Counted from the first letter of the stretch, positions 12,087 to 24,385 are shown. The stretch: 64,000 nt of DNA from Heterobasidion occidentale (GCA_039111635.1 JBCAQO010000006.1:1178001-1242000), one strand, 5' to 3'. Notes: a model not told the origin generated them from the letters alone. Numbers and translations: made by a program.

Positions 12087-14012
12087 CGTCCGTTCGGATC
12101 TGTCCCCCCTAGCTCGTCGTGCGGCGTTCCACCCTTTCCTATCTAAATGCATCCGTCTCCAATTCTCCACACAGACGCGCACACACGTCGTTGTCTTGTA
12201 TGATTGAAATTGGCCTTCCTCTTGTGTTCTGTGCCCTCCCTCGTCTGGTATTCTTGTATCGCGTTCTGCCTGCTATAAATGATTTGTTTCTGCAGCTCGT
12301 GTGTTCGCTCGCTGAGCGCTGGACTGACGGTGCGGAGCAATTCGTCTCAATGGAATGCGCAGCGGTGAGCGCGCTTGTCTCGCTCGACAGTCCAGGCCTG
12401 ATGCTGCCGTCCGCCGGACGGCGACTATTACATCAGTGTTCTGTTGGATACGCAGGCGACAGCAGCTGCCACACAGGCTCGGTGAGCGCTGTCCTTTTTT
12501 CGCGATCTCTTTTCCTTTTCTCTTCCACATCACGACCACGGGGAGCTCGTCGAGCTTAGGCTTTACAGGCGACGACGGTCGACTCCCCGCATCGGGGTCG
12601 GCCTCGAGGCCCTTACGTTTCTCCGAGTTCCTGATGCTCGTGGGCCCCGTGTGAGTCCCGTCCCTACATGCGCGTGCAGCGTTGATGCGGGGTGGGCGCG
12701 CGCGCTGATGATACGATGCGCTCTTATAATGTATTTATAGGTCCGCACATCAGGTGCCACATTGCATCTGCTCGCCCTGTCTATGCGGCGAGCCAGGACG
12801 AGCCCCGCGGGTGTTTAGCGCACGCTCGTCGAGGGACGCGAACCGGTATCAACTAGCTTTGATGAAGAGGCTTGCCGAGCCAGCCGTCTCGGCTTTGCTG
12901 GGTCGGTCTTTCCTTCTGGGAAGCGGGCTGGGTTATTGGGCGCGGTGGACTTATGGGGTTCACGTCGCACTTCTAGGCTATCGCGAGGTCGAGTGCGGTT
13001 TTCTTTTCCGATTTTCGTGGGGTCAGATGATGTGGAAGTAATTTTGCGACGCGGGGGGCGCTTACCGACTCGAAGCAGCTCCCTGTAAGATGGGAGAATT
13101 TCGATGCCGCGAGGGTTGTCTTGCGCTGCTGTACTGTATGTAGACTGCGAACAGGCACTCGCGTGCGAAAGATCCGAAGGAGACAGCGAGACGCCTTCCG
13201 TACAAGGCATACGCACAGCGTCGTCTACATATCCATATATCAGTACTGATTCAAAGGGTCCGCCACGGGCCCTGTTCACGAGTTATACGTACTTTTCTAT
13301 TCAATGCGCATTGATCATCGCCACCGATGGTCGCATTGATCGGGATTCAGCTATAAGAAATGAATGCAGCGTAGTATGCTATCGTAAGTGCCGCTCATTT
13401 CAGGCGCAAGTCGAAACGACTTGGTGCAGGCCAGACACTGGCCAGACCGGGCCCCGTCGCCAAATCGTCGCATACGGGAGGCCCTGTGACCTTTCGGCAC
13501 AGGTCTACGCCTCTCAACAAGTGCTTCTGAACCCGCTGGGAAAAACGCATTTTCTGAACCCCGAGTCCGAGAGCGGTGCGGGTTTCCCAGCCAGCCTGGG
13601 GGCCGCGCTGGGAGCGCGCGAGGCGGGTTTCGAGCATGCCCAACAGACGGGTCTGTAGTTGGCAGAAGCGTCGGCGGCACAGCACGACACAGCTTGCGGC
13701 CCAAATGGAAGCCAGCGGCGGCCAGCGAAACTGCGCATATGGGGGATGTCGTCGCACTGGCGAACGCTCGCCGACCCTAGCTGGGAGACCGGCGCTTGCA
13801 GACCTCGCTCGCCTGGAACCCATCTCTAGGGGTCCATGGTCCGTAGTTCCTGGTCCGTGTGATCCGGCATCCAAAGCGTAATCACATGACATTCTCGTCC
13901 GACAGTCTGCCGAGTGTGGGGACGGAAATTCCTGGAATATAACACCGAGCTCGGTCACTGTAGTCTGCGACCCTCGACCTATCTAACATTGTGACAGAGA
14001 ACGATTCAAAAC
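12087..14012. other. Long spacer between the C2H2 gene and PEX5
   Basis: 1.9 kb holding the 3' region of the C2H2 gene and the PEX5 promoter. The ORFs (the longest is at 13395-13958 on the minus strand) have biased, arginine-rich composition and no recognisable domain. No RNA gene or repeat was recognised. Confidence 0.5.
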
Positions 14013-16858
14013 ATGTCGCTTCCTATGCTGGTGAATGGGGCCGACTGTGGCCCGGTGAACCCATTGCAGGGGCTTGCCAAACGGTTTGACCAGGACAGGG
14101 GACTCCAGCAGGTGAGTGTCGATGACCACGAGTCGTCTGCGTGTCCAAATGGCCTAACGTATGTCCAGGATTTTTTTGGTGCCGGCCGAGCGAGCTCGTC
14201 GCGCGAGGTACGTCGTGCCGCACTGCTCCTGAGCTGACACACGCCTCGAACACATCTGCCTCCTCAGACATTCCGCACCGAGCAGCCTGCGCGACCGGGC
14301 CTCGAGCAAGAGGCAGGGCGATTTTTCTCAGGAAGCCAGCCGTCTGCGTCCCCCTCGTTCGCCGGGCCGTCTGCCTATGATCTCGCGGCGCTGCACGCCT
14401 CGCTGCCCGCCTCGCAGTCCTTCATACGTGTCTTGTCCCCCGCGCAACCTTCAGCCGCGCATGCAGCCTCACCGCTCGCGTCGTGGGCTGCGGATTTCGC
14501 AGCGCTGTCGCCCAAGAACGCCGTCGCTTCGCCGGTCCAGGCATTGGGCCCTCAAATGAGCATGCAGGAGCAAACGCAGAGCGTGTCGCGTGCCGAGTTG
14601 GGCAGCCCCCAGCGTGCGTTCCGTAGCATCTCATGTCTCCGAGTTCTCACATGACGTCACATCCTGATAGTATTTCGCCCGTCAATGTCTGGTTTTCAGA
14701 TGAATCAAATGTCGTTCATGCCCCCTGCGGTACACACGCCCCTCCTACAGCATCAACCTGCACCACCGATCGACGGTAATGCGGCTTTGTAGTAATTGGC
14801 AATCGCTTTACATTGATTCTCTTTACACAGACAAACTGTGGGACCAAGAATTTCGATCCCACGAGGCGTCGATCGTGTCCGACGCCCCTGCGAATGCAGT
14901 CGAACGCAGTCTCACCGCCCACAAGACGCGGACGAGCTCTCTCGGACCGCTGGACTACTGGTCCAGTCGGTCAGCCACGAGAGCAACCCGAAATTCAAGA
15001 ACAGTCAGTTCTTGGGGCTCATGCGGCAGCTGCGGGACCGCGAGATGGTCGTGGAGGGAAACGATCTGATCAAGAGCTCCGAGTCTTCTGAGCAGGTGGG
15101 CGCCGGAGCGAGTGGGTGGGCCTCTGATTTTACCTCCGCCGCGCGCGACGTCAAGGGCAAAGGGAGGGCCGTCGACTCTGGGCCCCCGCTCTCTACCTCT
15201 ACGCACACACCGTTCCCGGCGTCATGGTACCAGTCAGGCCAGGCATCGCGGCCGTATGTCACAGACGGCATAGACGCGAGCGCGACGAACACGGAAGACC
15301 CGAACGAGGCGTACTTTCGCCAGGACAACGACGAGTACATCGAATACTGGAAGAATGCGGAGCGTGCGCGCGGTGATTCGGTGGTAGATCATCAAAAGGA
15401 CGAGTGGGCGCATCTGCAGAGGGACTGGGACCGGTTCGAGGCGACGGCCAGCGGAATCCGGTCCCTCGCGAACTATCAATTCCAGGCAGGCAACCCGTAT
15501 TTGTTGGGCGAGGCGTCTATGGACAGGACGCATACCCATATGATGCACGAGGGCACAGACAGGCCGGCGTCATTTTACGAGGTGGGTTTCTATCTGGCGA
15601 CCGCTTTTCATCGTCTGACGTTTGCTTTGTGACTGTCTGGTATGATGCAGAGCGTGCTGCAACTGGAAGCCGCAGTCCAGCGGGACCCCACCAATGCACG
15701 GGCGTGGTTCGAGCTGGGCGTCAAGCAGCAGGAGAACGAGCGAGAGCAACAGCAATCCAGGCACTGCGTCGTGCGCTCGAGCTTGAGCCTTCGCACCTGC
15801 CATCCTGGCTCGCGTTGGCCATTCCAGCACCAACGAGGGCGACCGCATGGGCACTTCGCGTCCGTCAAGGAATGGGTCGACCGCAACGAGCGGTTCCAGT
15901 CGGCCGTAGCGGTACATCGCGCTAGCGTGGGAGGCGCAGGCGCGGGCGCGGACACGTTCTCTGGATTGATTGACTGTTTGATCGCGATGGCGCGGAGCGA
16001 GGCGAACGGCAGCGTGGATGCAGACATCCAGATTGCGCTGGCGGTCCTGCTGAACACGAATGAGGTGAGCCAGCGTGACATGTTCATGTCCCGTCGGTCG
16101 TGGCCATCTGCCAACCACGTCGCGCGACATGTTGTTCGACCCTGCCCGCGTTGCCCAGCGTGTTTCTGACACAACACATCTGTGTCCTAGGAGTATGCAA
16201 AAGCCCAAGATTGTTTCCGTGCGGCGTTGGCTGTACGACCCGAGGTAAGACCTGTGTTCGTGCACCTGACAGACGATCGGTCCTCATTGTTCGTTAGGAT
16301 TGGTTGCTTTATAATAGAGTGGGTGCGACAATGGCCAACAACGGCCAGGCCGAGGAGGCTATCTTGTATTACAACCGCGCGCTGGAGCTCAATCCGGCGT
16401 ACATCAGGGCGAGGTAAGGGGTTCGGTGCTCCTCTGTCAGCTTCCTTACAATATATTGACGCTGACGATCTTCACGCTGACATGGTCAGGTTCAACCTAG
16501 GTATATCTTATATCAACCTGCAGGTGAGCGCAGTATGCCACGGCCGTCAACGTGCTGATACTGACGGATCGGCGTCTCCAGCGATACGAGGAAGCCGCAT
16601 CGCACATCCTCGATGCGCTCGTGCTCCAGGATAGCGACCGCGTTGGGGGCCCCGATGACGGGAGAGGCATCACGTCTTCCGCATTGTGGGACAGCCTGAA
16701 GACGACGAGTCTGCACATGCAGCGCGCCGACCTCGCCGCGTTGTGCGAGCGACAGGACTTGGAAGGTACGTCGCGTGGCGCGCACAATTTGGAGCATGGG
16801 CAAGAAGTTTAATGGATGGATTGAACCGCCAGGATTCCGCACGGAGTTCGACCGTTAA
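14013..16858 (+). CDS. PEX5: PEX5, peroxisomal PTS1 import receptor; frame disturbed in the TPR region
   Basis: Cycling receptor that binds C-terminal SKL-type signals and docks at the peroxisomal membrane. The N-terminus [20 protein letters not shown] carries the conserved cysteine used for mono-ubiquitination and recycling. WxxxF-type motifs follow: WAADF near 14480, WDQEF near 14840 and WASDF near 15118. The TPR half starts near 15645 ([20 protein letters not shown]). It continues through [50 protein letters not shown] and a final exon ending EGFRTEFDR. Between about 15750 and 15857 the TPR consensus ([20 protein letters not shown], then [10 protein letters not shown]) is spread over three frames, each step needing one extra base. 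The three steps sum to -3, so the assembled ORF stays open but about 35 residues read as nonsense. Converges with CDC26. Confidence 0.93.
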
Positions 16859-17080
16859 GCGGCGAACGTCAATTGGGTCCCTATGGAGAGGTATCATGCC
16901 CATACTACATGCCATGTGTATTATCACGACACCAGTGCTCTTCTGCTCATTCACTTCGTGCTCTAAGAATCCTGAATGATGCAACGCGTTGTATTTGAGC
17001 TGCACGTTACATGCATCAAGTTGTTTGCTGGTGAACAGAGTGCGAGTTGATAGAGAATCGGCTCACCACGACGGCGGGCA

Positions 17081-17335
17081 TCAAACCGAAGCAAGAGCAC
17101 ACGAGAGTCGCCCTAGATGCCCAGCCTCTCGTCTGGACATCGCCTCTCTCTTCCTCTTCGCCTCCTCGGCCGCCACGAACGGTGTCTGGGGCTGCGGCAC
17201 GTCCTTGCCCTTCCCCTTCCCGTTGGTCACGGCCGCGGCGGTGGCAGCCTCTGCTCTCTTGAGTGCGATCATGTCGCGGACGTCCTGGACGTCGCTGTCG
17301 GTCATGGCGATGAGGGTTGGGTTGCGACGGATCAT
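17081..17335 (-). CDS. CDC26: Anaphase-promoting complex subunit Cdc26
   Basis: Small intronless 84-residue protein. The start MIRRNPTLIAMTDSDVQDVR matches the short N-terminal Cdc26 signature (M-[LI]-R-R-x-P-T-x-I-x-[LM]), which inserts into the TPR groove of Apc6/Cdc16 and stabilises it. A charged Ala/Lys-rich tail follows (DMIALKRAEAA ... KGKGKD). An upstream in-frame ATG at 17449 would add 38 unrelated residues and is not favoured, because the conserved motif begins at the ATG at 17335. It converges with PEX5 (222 bp between stops) and diverges from PRA1 (225 bp between starts). Confidence 0.72.
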   Translation of the reverse strand: MIRRNPTLIAMTDSDVQDVRDMIALKRAEAATAAAVTNGKGKGKDVPQPQTPFVAAEEAKRKREAMSRREAGHLGRLSCALASV

Positions 17336-17560
17336 GAGCGAGGCGGGATGAGGGCAGTGGGGCAGGCGGTGGGGGTTGTTGGACAAGTTGTGCTGCGGCG
17401 CAGACGCACAAAATAGGAAACAACAGGCCGGGAGTCCGCTCGGATCCACGCCACAGTTGGCGACTTACCCCTCGTCCTTCCTTCCTTCACCACAATACCT
17501 GTACAATCACCCACAGCACACCTTTCATCTACCCCGTCCACCCCACAACCGCACCTTACA

Positions 17561-18447
17561 ATGGAAGCCGCACTCCGCGTCGCCGACACCATCAAATCGT
17601 TCCGCGTACGTGTCCCTCGGCGTGTCCCAGGCGTGCGCCCGTTCAAACTCTGCCATACTTCCAGGAAACCCGCCTCAGCGCCCTGCGCCCGCCGAACGAG
17701 TTCTTCGACGCGCACCGCCTCTCGCGCCCGGCGGACCTCAACACCGCTGTCTCGGTGCGCTTTTTCCCGTGTTGTTTGCATCACGTATGCCCCCGCGAGC
17801 CGCGCGCCGTCGCTCACGCATCTCTCGACCCACAGCGGATATCGTACAACACCCGCTACTTCTCAGGTGTGTCCCGTCCGCTCTCGAGACCGGCGGCTGG
17901 GTCTGGGCGCTGACGCTGCGCCGCGGACGTCGGCAGGCAACTACGGGCTCATCGTCGCCGTGTTGGCCGTCTATGCCCTGTGAGCGCTCGATCTGTCTGC
18001 GCGCGCTGGCGCGGCGAGGCTGACGTCCCGCACATCGCAGCATCACGAGCCCCCTGCTCCTCATCTCCCTCGGCTTCCTCATCGGAGGATTCGCCGCCAT
18101 CAACAAGTTCGGTGCGTCTCCGCGCCCTCGTCCCGAACACGCGCTGACCCTCCCCCCACGCCCACCCCGCCCTCCTTCGCCCTTCGCCCTTCGCCCTCCG
18201 TCCCCCGCGTGATCCACCGATCGATCGCACAGCCCCCGAGCCGATGCAAGTCGGCGAGCACGTCGTCACCCAAAAATCGCTCTACACCGGCCTCTTCGTC
18301 ATCGGCATCCCGCTCCTCTGGTGGTCGTCCCCGCTCGGCACGTTCTTCTGGCTCGTGGGCGCCTCGGCGGTGCTCATCCTCGGGCACGCGATGATCATCG
18401 AGCCCGGGATCGAGAGCGAGTACGCGACCGTGCAGGAGAGCGTGTGA
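17561..18447 (+). CDS. YIP3: PRA1/Yip3-family prenylated Rab acceptor
   Basis: Four-helix membrane protein of the ER/Golgi that binds prenylated Rab/Ypt GTPases and helps load them on membranes. The spliced product begins MEAALRVADTIKSFR. It has the family block RPPNEFFDAHRLSRPADLN, then RISYNTRYFSGNYGLIVAVL, the hydrophobic pair ITSPLLLISLGFLIGGF and SLYTGLFVIGIPLLWW, and FFWLVGASAVLILGHA, ending EYATVQESV. Five coding exons with introns of 50-130 nt all keep frame. Total length of about 170 residues is normal for the family. Confidence 0.88.
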
Positions 18448-19723
18448 GCTCGCGCGTGCGCGCGGACAAGCGGGGCACAGGGCGGGGGGAGGACGGTTAT
18501 TTAGGTTAGGTCGGTGGGCGGAGGGTGGAGGTAAGTTGTGGGTCCGTGATAGACGAGCGTATGGGACCGGCTACGGCTTAGCACCTCTCGCTCGCTCGCT
18601 CGTTCGCTTTTTTGTTTGTTTGTCTGTCTGTTCTTTTTTCTCCTCTCCAAACGGACCGTCTCTCGTTCTCTCTGATCTCTCTGGAAATCTATCTCTGAAG
18701 CAAGGCACGCGCGAGCACATGCCACCATGATCTGGATGAGCACGCACACTGCACGCACGCACGCACGCAGACCAGGGGACTGCGCAACAGCGCTGAGCGA
18801 TACAGCTATCAGGATGACCTCACACCGCACGCTCTCAGCCAACACGCGAATCGGCCGAGGAGCACCCGGGCGGCTCGGCGCGCGCATCTCCGCCCGGAGG
18901 GCTCACCCCGGCGTCGGCGATGCGTGATCGCCCTTTACGCTCGCAGCACGCCCTCGACGCCGACGGCAGAGCCGCGCGTGCACTCGCGGGCGGGGAGATG
19001 CAAGTCCTGTGCATCGCAACAGCACATCATCATTGTCACGAAGTGCGTCGGCCGGCCGCCCGCGTCCTGTTGGGCAGACGGGCCGTTTGAACTTCGAACG
19101 TCCTGAATCAAGCACACACGCCCCATCGCACGCATCCGACCTACTGCGCCTGTGTGTAAGTCGACACCGGCCGACGATGACAATGACGCCGTGATCATTA
19201 TCCTCGCTCCCGCCCCCGGCCTGGCGCTCGGCGGCGGCGAAGCGACGAGGGTGATACAGATAGTACAAATAACAGACATTCGACAGCGGAGGCGAGGGCT
19301 GCGAGGGCCCGCTCCGTCGGCCGTTGCATACAGGTCGCAGCCGGGCGGGTGCGATGCCGCAGCGGCAACAGGGAAGGGCGAGCGAGAAATGGGTAGAGTG
19401 AGAGAGTGAGAGAGAAGAGTGTGAGAGCGAGAGCGAGATCGAGATCGAGATCGAAGAGCAAACGGTGGGAGAAAGAGGGTAGAATAAAATTGTTCCAGTG
19501 GATAAAGATAGGGTGTCACACCGGGCGGTGTCCTCGGGCGGGGACGCTGCTGCAGAAACAGAAGTGTTGCGCGCGGGACGGTCGTGCTTGCTTCCTTGCG
19601 GATGGCGAGGCGGGTAGAGGCGTGGGTGCGGGCGTGGGCGCAAACGTCGCTGCGAAAGGCGTGGTGGCGGATATCGAACACAAGGGGATCCAGGGCCGGG
19701 GAAACGAGCGAGCCTGCAGGCGA
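18448..19723. other. Convergent 3' spacer with microsatellites
   Basis: Lies between the stop codons of PRA1 and the Ert1-type gene. It contains a CACG tract near 18752-18770 and a purine tract (GAGA/GATC) at about 19395-19454. Long ORFs on the minus strand (18903-19742) are artefacts of these tracts. No gene recognised. Confidence 0.5.
19395..19454. repeat. GA-rich simple repeat
   Basis: Runs of GAGAGA, then GAGCGA and GAGATC units, in the spacer downstream of the Ert1-type gene. Confidence 0.8.
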
Positions 19724-22117
19724 TCACAGCAGAGGGAGCCATTGTCCTGCAAATGCCAAAAGAAAAGAAAACGCGCGCGCACGTGGGCGAACGTCAGAAC
19801 CGTGCGTTTTCGTGGGCGCGACGGGGGACCTACCGATGACGAGGCTCGGGAGGTCGAAGATGTCGCGCCGGATGGAGAAGCAGAACGTAGCTGGCACGGG
19901 GACGCCCGACGGCTTGAGCAGGATGCAGTGCGAGTACACCGACTGCGTCGTGTTCTCGAACGCGTGCGTCGCGAAGTTCTCCCAGTACTCGACGACGGAC
20001 TGGTTTTCGAACAGCTGCCGACGGCGTGAGCGGGTTTTACTTTTCTTCTCTCGTTCTGTGCGAGGCACAGAAGAGGCAAAGACGACGGGCGACACACCTC
20101 CCAGATGTACTTGCCCTTTCCCAAGAGCTCTTCCTTTGTCCAGTCCGTGAGCATGCAGAACTCGGGACCGACGAGGCAGATCTCGCCCGTGCGCCTCCAC
20201 ACCACGGTCGGCGTGCCGCTGTACGAGATCAGCTTGTCCAGCTCCTGTTCGTGCGCGCGCCACCGCGACCGTCAGTCCAACGACCGCGGGTTCACGGAGA
20301 GGGGAAAGAGACGCACGATGATGGAGCGCTGGAAGCACTTCTCGACGAACACCTCGTCCTCTTCCGTGAGCGGCATCTGCAGCGCAATGAGTGACGGCCG
20401 GAAGATGGCCAGCGCGCGGACGATACGCAGTATATCATTCTTTTCAAATCTTGTCGGCCGCGAGGGCGGACATGGAAGCGACAATGATCAGACGGTGTAT
20501 CAGGACACGGAAGGGAGGGGAGGTGGAAGGTGGAGAGAGGTGCCCGACGCGAACGCGCGTGGGGAAGGAGGAGGGAGAGACGGGAAACAGGGATGGGACG
20601 AACGAAAAGAGAGGGGGCGAGGCGTGTCTCGAGGGAGGTAAAGAACGCCGGACGCACGCATACTCACCGATACGGTAAATACTTCATCAGGGAGTGGTAC
20701 CCCTCTGTGTAATCGTACGGCGTCGTGACAGTATCGTAAACCTCCTGCGCCGTCTTGGGGCGCATCAGCGCCGAGCCCTTGTTCGCGCCGTTCGGGAGCG
20801 CCGACGCCGCGGCGCTGCGCGACGTGCCCGTGTTGGCGACGGGCCCCGGCCAGAAGACGTACGTCGAGTCCGTCGTCGAGGGCGGCCAGCGCGGCGCGAG
20901 CGGGTGCAGCGGCTCACCGGCGGGCTGCGGGGGTGGCTGGGCTCCGTACATGTACCGCGGGATGACGTGCCCCACGGCCACGGCGAGGGTCGGCGAAGAG
21001 GCAGAGCCCGTGCGAGCCTGGTCTTGCGACGTCGGTGGATAGGGCGAGCCGATAAAGTCGGACGCGCCGTTGGCCGCGGTGCTCGAGACGCCCTCGGGCA
21101 ATGGCATGCCCATCTGGGGCTCCTGGTCGAACATCTCGCTCGTGCCGGCGAGCGTGGTGGGCGACGTGACGAAGCTGCTGGAGGTGCCGGAGAGCGAGGG
21201 CCCTGGGTTTACGTCCGAGGGCCAGGAGCTCTGGTAGTCCTGCTGGAAGGGGGGGTTCGGGGGCGGGGGCGAGGTCGTGGACTGTGATTCTGGGGACGGG
21301 TTGCCGAGGATGGCGGAGAGGATGGAGTATTCGAGATTGGCTGCTTCTGAGCCGAAGGGGAAGGAGGGGTCGAAGGGGACGTTGAAGAGGGGGTCGTTCG
21401 GAGGAAAGGGTTCCGCTTCGAGCAGAAACGTAAGGGGAGGGTAAGGTTCACCACGGACGGCATGTGAACGTACATGTCGGGATAGGTGTTGGGGCTTGTA
21501 TTGGCAGCGGGGCAGCTTTTTGGGGTCCCGATTTCTGTTTTTTCAGTTGCTCTAGAGGACAGATGTAGGTCAGAACGAGAGGTTCGCGAACAAAGAAAAA
21601 ACCGCAGGAAATCGACGTACCGAGCTCCTCTTCGTCCAACAGATACTTTGCTCGTTTCCTGTGCCCTTCAGTGCAGGTATCGGCGATGCCCGCTTGACAC
21701 AACGCTGGCACGGTCGAGCTGTGTCATGTGACCGGGCCCAAAATGAGTACCCAAAAAAAAACAAGATGGAGAGGCGGGATGGGATTGGGACGTACAGTCG
21801 TCGCAGGTGAGGTGAGCTTTTTGACAATGTACACAAGCCCTGCTGGCTTTCTTTTTCTTGGGGCCGTCCTTCTTCCCGGAGGGGTCAGAAGGGTCATTGG
21901 GCCCCGTGGAGCGGCGTCTTTTCCCAGGTGCGGGTGCGGTTGCGGACTTTATGATGTGGGTCGTGGAGGAAGGGCCGGGCTGGGCAGAGGAGGTATGTGT
22001 GCTGCGCGCGGTGCGATGTGCAGAGGAGGTGGAGGAGGAGGAGGAGAGCAAGGAGGCAGGGTCGACTGCGAGTGATGGTGGGGGGTGGGGTTGTTGGTTT
22101 GCGAGGGTGGGATGCAT
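19724..22117 (-). CDS. ERT1: Ert1/AcuK-type Zn2Cys6 regulator of gluconeogenesis with PAS domain; one frameshift
   Basis: Transcription factor family controlling gluconeogenic and non-fermentable carbon genes. The ATG at 22117 starts MHPTLANQQPHPPP and a Ser-rich leader. The cluster RACVHCQKAHLTCDD | SRPCQRCVKR is followed by GIADTCTEGHRKRAKYLL, but this last part lies in the next frame: the run GGG at about 21689-21691 (minus-strand sense) needs one more G. Without it the sixth zinc-ligand cysteine is lost. After a Ser/Pro-rich middle (EAANLEYSILSAILGNPSPE) comes the typical C-terminal half: YDYTEGYHSLMKYLPYRFEK, NDILRIVRALAIFRPSLIAL, QMPLTEEDEVFVEKCFQRSI, then the PAS-like SGTPTVVWRRTGEICLVG and FATHAFENTTQSVYSHCILL, ending VIGQWLPLL. 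Family identity is strong; the frameshift is probably an assembly error. Confidence 0.92.
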
Positions 22118-22994
22118 GATTGAGTGGAAAGCGAGGGCGAGAGATGAGAGAAGGGGCGGGAAGGGTTGTTTGGCGGTAGGGCGAAGGGGGGACTGTCGAT
22201 GGAGGATGATTTCTGTGGCGGAGATAGCGCAGATGGTGGGGGCGGGGTAATGGAGGGTCGCGTGGAGAGTTATAAGCGACCAGAAAGGAGGATGAGAAGG
22301 AGTAGGAGGAGGAGGAAAGGATGGGCGGCCAGGAACGAGCGCTGCCGAATCGCCAATGCGGGCCGATCACGTTTCTGCGTCTGACCAGCCCCGGGCTCTC
22401 CCTCTCCCACTCCGGCATCGTCCTCTCCCCGCCCCTCGCTTCGATTCTGAGCCTCCATCCGTCCGATCATCCCACCTCTCCTGATACCCCTCAACTCAAC
22501 TCACCCCGTCCCAACCCTAGCGCCCTCTGTCACCCTCTGCCGCACAACCCCCGACGTCCATCACTCTCCCTGACATCATCCCCCGTCTCCTCTCCACCGT
22601 CAGAGCCATCGCCTTATGCCCCCGACGTCCGTCCACACGCATTGTACATACGCTCGCACACATGTCACATGCCCAAATACATATCCCAGCCATAGCACTC
22701 GCCACCTTGTTATCGCTCCAAATCGTCTCGTACTATGTACACACCGTCCTGCTGCGCGGCATATCCCCCATCTCCAAGCCTTTCCCGATGGCAAAGGCGT
22801 CATGAGTCCGGTCATCATCTACAAATGTCCGCTAAATGACCTCGCATCTCATCGTGCCATCTTGCCGAGCACTCGGCACCGCCCAGGGCAGCCGCACACT
22901 CGAAAAAATCAGTGCTCTCGACCCGCCCGCGCCCCACCCCCACCAGTCAGTCCCCCACCTCCCCAAGCCTAACCTTCTTCAGCAGCATCCACCC
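22118..22994. other. Divergent promoter region of the Ert1-type gene and the HemK-type gene
   Basis: 877 bp between two opposed start codons. GC- and pyrimidine-rich, with no recognisable gene; the overlapping short ORFs look non-coding. Confidence 0.5.
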
Positions 22995-24022
22995 ATGCCG
23001 CGCTACAACGCCCAGCACCTCCTCACCACTCTGGAAGCAGCCATAGGCCGCGAAAGCGCCCGTCTCGAGTTCAAATGGATGACCCAGGCCCTGTCCTCTG
23101 CGCCCCCACCACACCCCATGACGAGGCACCCCCGCGTTCCAGACCTCCCCACCATGATCGCGCGACGGGTGCGCGGGGAGCCTCTGCAATACATCCTCGG
23201 TGCGTGGCTGTCCACCTTCCGATCCCGCTCCCCACCCTTCCCCAGCAGCCCCTAACCCCCGCCCCCGTGCCCCCCGCACCCGCACTCGTACTCGCAGGCA
23301 CGCAGCCGTTTGGCCCGCTCCAGCACCTGCGCGTGCGCCCGCCCGTCCTCATCCCGCGCCCAGAGACCGAAGAGTGGGCGCTCCGCCTCGCCCGCATGCT
23401 CGCCCCGTCCCCGCGCGCGCCGGTCCGCGTCCTCGACCTCTGCACCGGCACCGGCTGCATCCCCCTCCTCCTCTGCGCACAATGGCCCCCTGGCAGCACC
23501 CTCGCCGTCGGTGTCGACATCAGCACCGCCGCCCTCGACCTCGCAGCCGAGAACGCTGCCGTGTGCGGCGTGCCCACGTCCACGTCCGCCGCCGACGACG
23601 ACGCGCCCACGCCCACGAACGTCTTCGTCCCGTTCCGCGGCGACCTGCGCGACCCCGACCGCCTCGCGCGCGCGCTCCCCTTCCGCCCGTACCACGTCCT
23701 CACCGCCAACCCGCCCTACATCCCGCGCGCAGAGTACGCCGCGCTCGCGCCCTCCGTGCGCGACTTCGAGGACCCCGCCGCGCTGCTCGGCGACCCGCCC
23801 GGCGCGCCCGAGCGCCGCGGGCTCACGTTCTACCACCACATCGCGCGCGCACTGAGCGGGGAGGGCGTGCTCGCCGACGGCGCGCTCGTCGCGCTCGAGG
23901 TCGGCGACGGGCAGGCGCGCGCGGTCGAGCGGATCTTGCTGGAGGAGACGCCGCTGCGGCGGACGGAGGTATGGGAGGATGCGTGGGGGAAGGAGCGCGT
24001 CGTGTTCGCTCGGGGGGGATAG
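22995..24022 (+). CDS. MTQ1: HemK/Mtq1-type N5-glutamine methyltransferase
   Basis: S-adenosylmethionine-dependent methylase that modifies the glutamine of the GGQ motif in peptide release factors; the HemK/Mtq1 branch acts on the mitochondrial release factor. Two exons (22995-23199 and 23298-24022) give 309 residues. The N-terminal helical part contains RVRGEPLQYILGTQPFG and LIPRPETEEWALRLA. The SAM motif I is VLDLCTGTGCIPLLL, and the catalytic NPPY motif is in LTANPPYIPRAEYAAL near 23710. It ends VEVGDGQ-like ALEVGDGQARAVERILLEE and ERVVFARGG. The sequence is very GC-rich, so large shadow ORFs cover the same stretch in other frames. Confidence 0.9.
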
Positions 24023-24163
24023 CGAGCGCGTTTCGCTCGTTCGTTCGGCCGGCGGTTCGCTGGGCGCGCGTTTCGTACTGCGTTCGTTCGGGTCGTAGGC
24101 GTACGAGAGTGCGGTGTTCTGCTCGTTGTTTTTTTTGCGATTCGAGGGTGGCTTCTCGGCGTC

Positions 24164-24214
<51 letters not shown>
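24164..24214. repeat. (TGCG)n microsatellite
   Basis: About thirteen consecutive TGCG units. Long simple repeats like this are also places where assembled length is unreliable. Confidence 0.95.
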
Positions 24215-24385
24215 TTCCGTGCTCGCCGCGTCTTCGGGTCCGCGTGAGATCGTCTCGTCCTCGCCCTCGCCGGCGGGGGACGCGCACCAGCACGCAGGGA
24301 CCGCCGCGCGATCGCAGCTCCTCGGTCGAGAGACGTCGACTCGTCATATCTGCACGCATCTGCACCTCATCCTCGGCAGCCAGTT

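Noticed and set aside
13395..13958. 187-codon minus-strand frame in the spacer before PEX5
   Set aside because: Arg/Ser/Pro-rich, overlaps open frames on the other strand, no recognised motif.
18903..19742. 279-codon minus-strand frame downstream of the Ert1-type gene
   Set aside because: Driven by GA/CT and CACG simple repeats; no domain.
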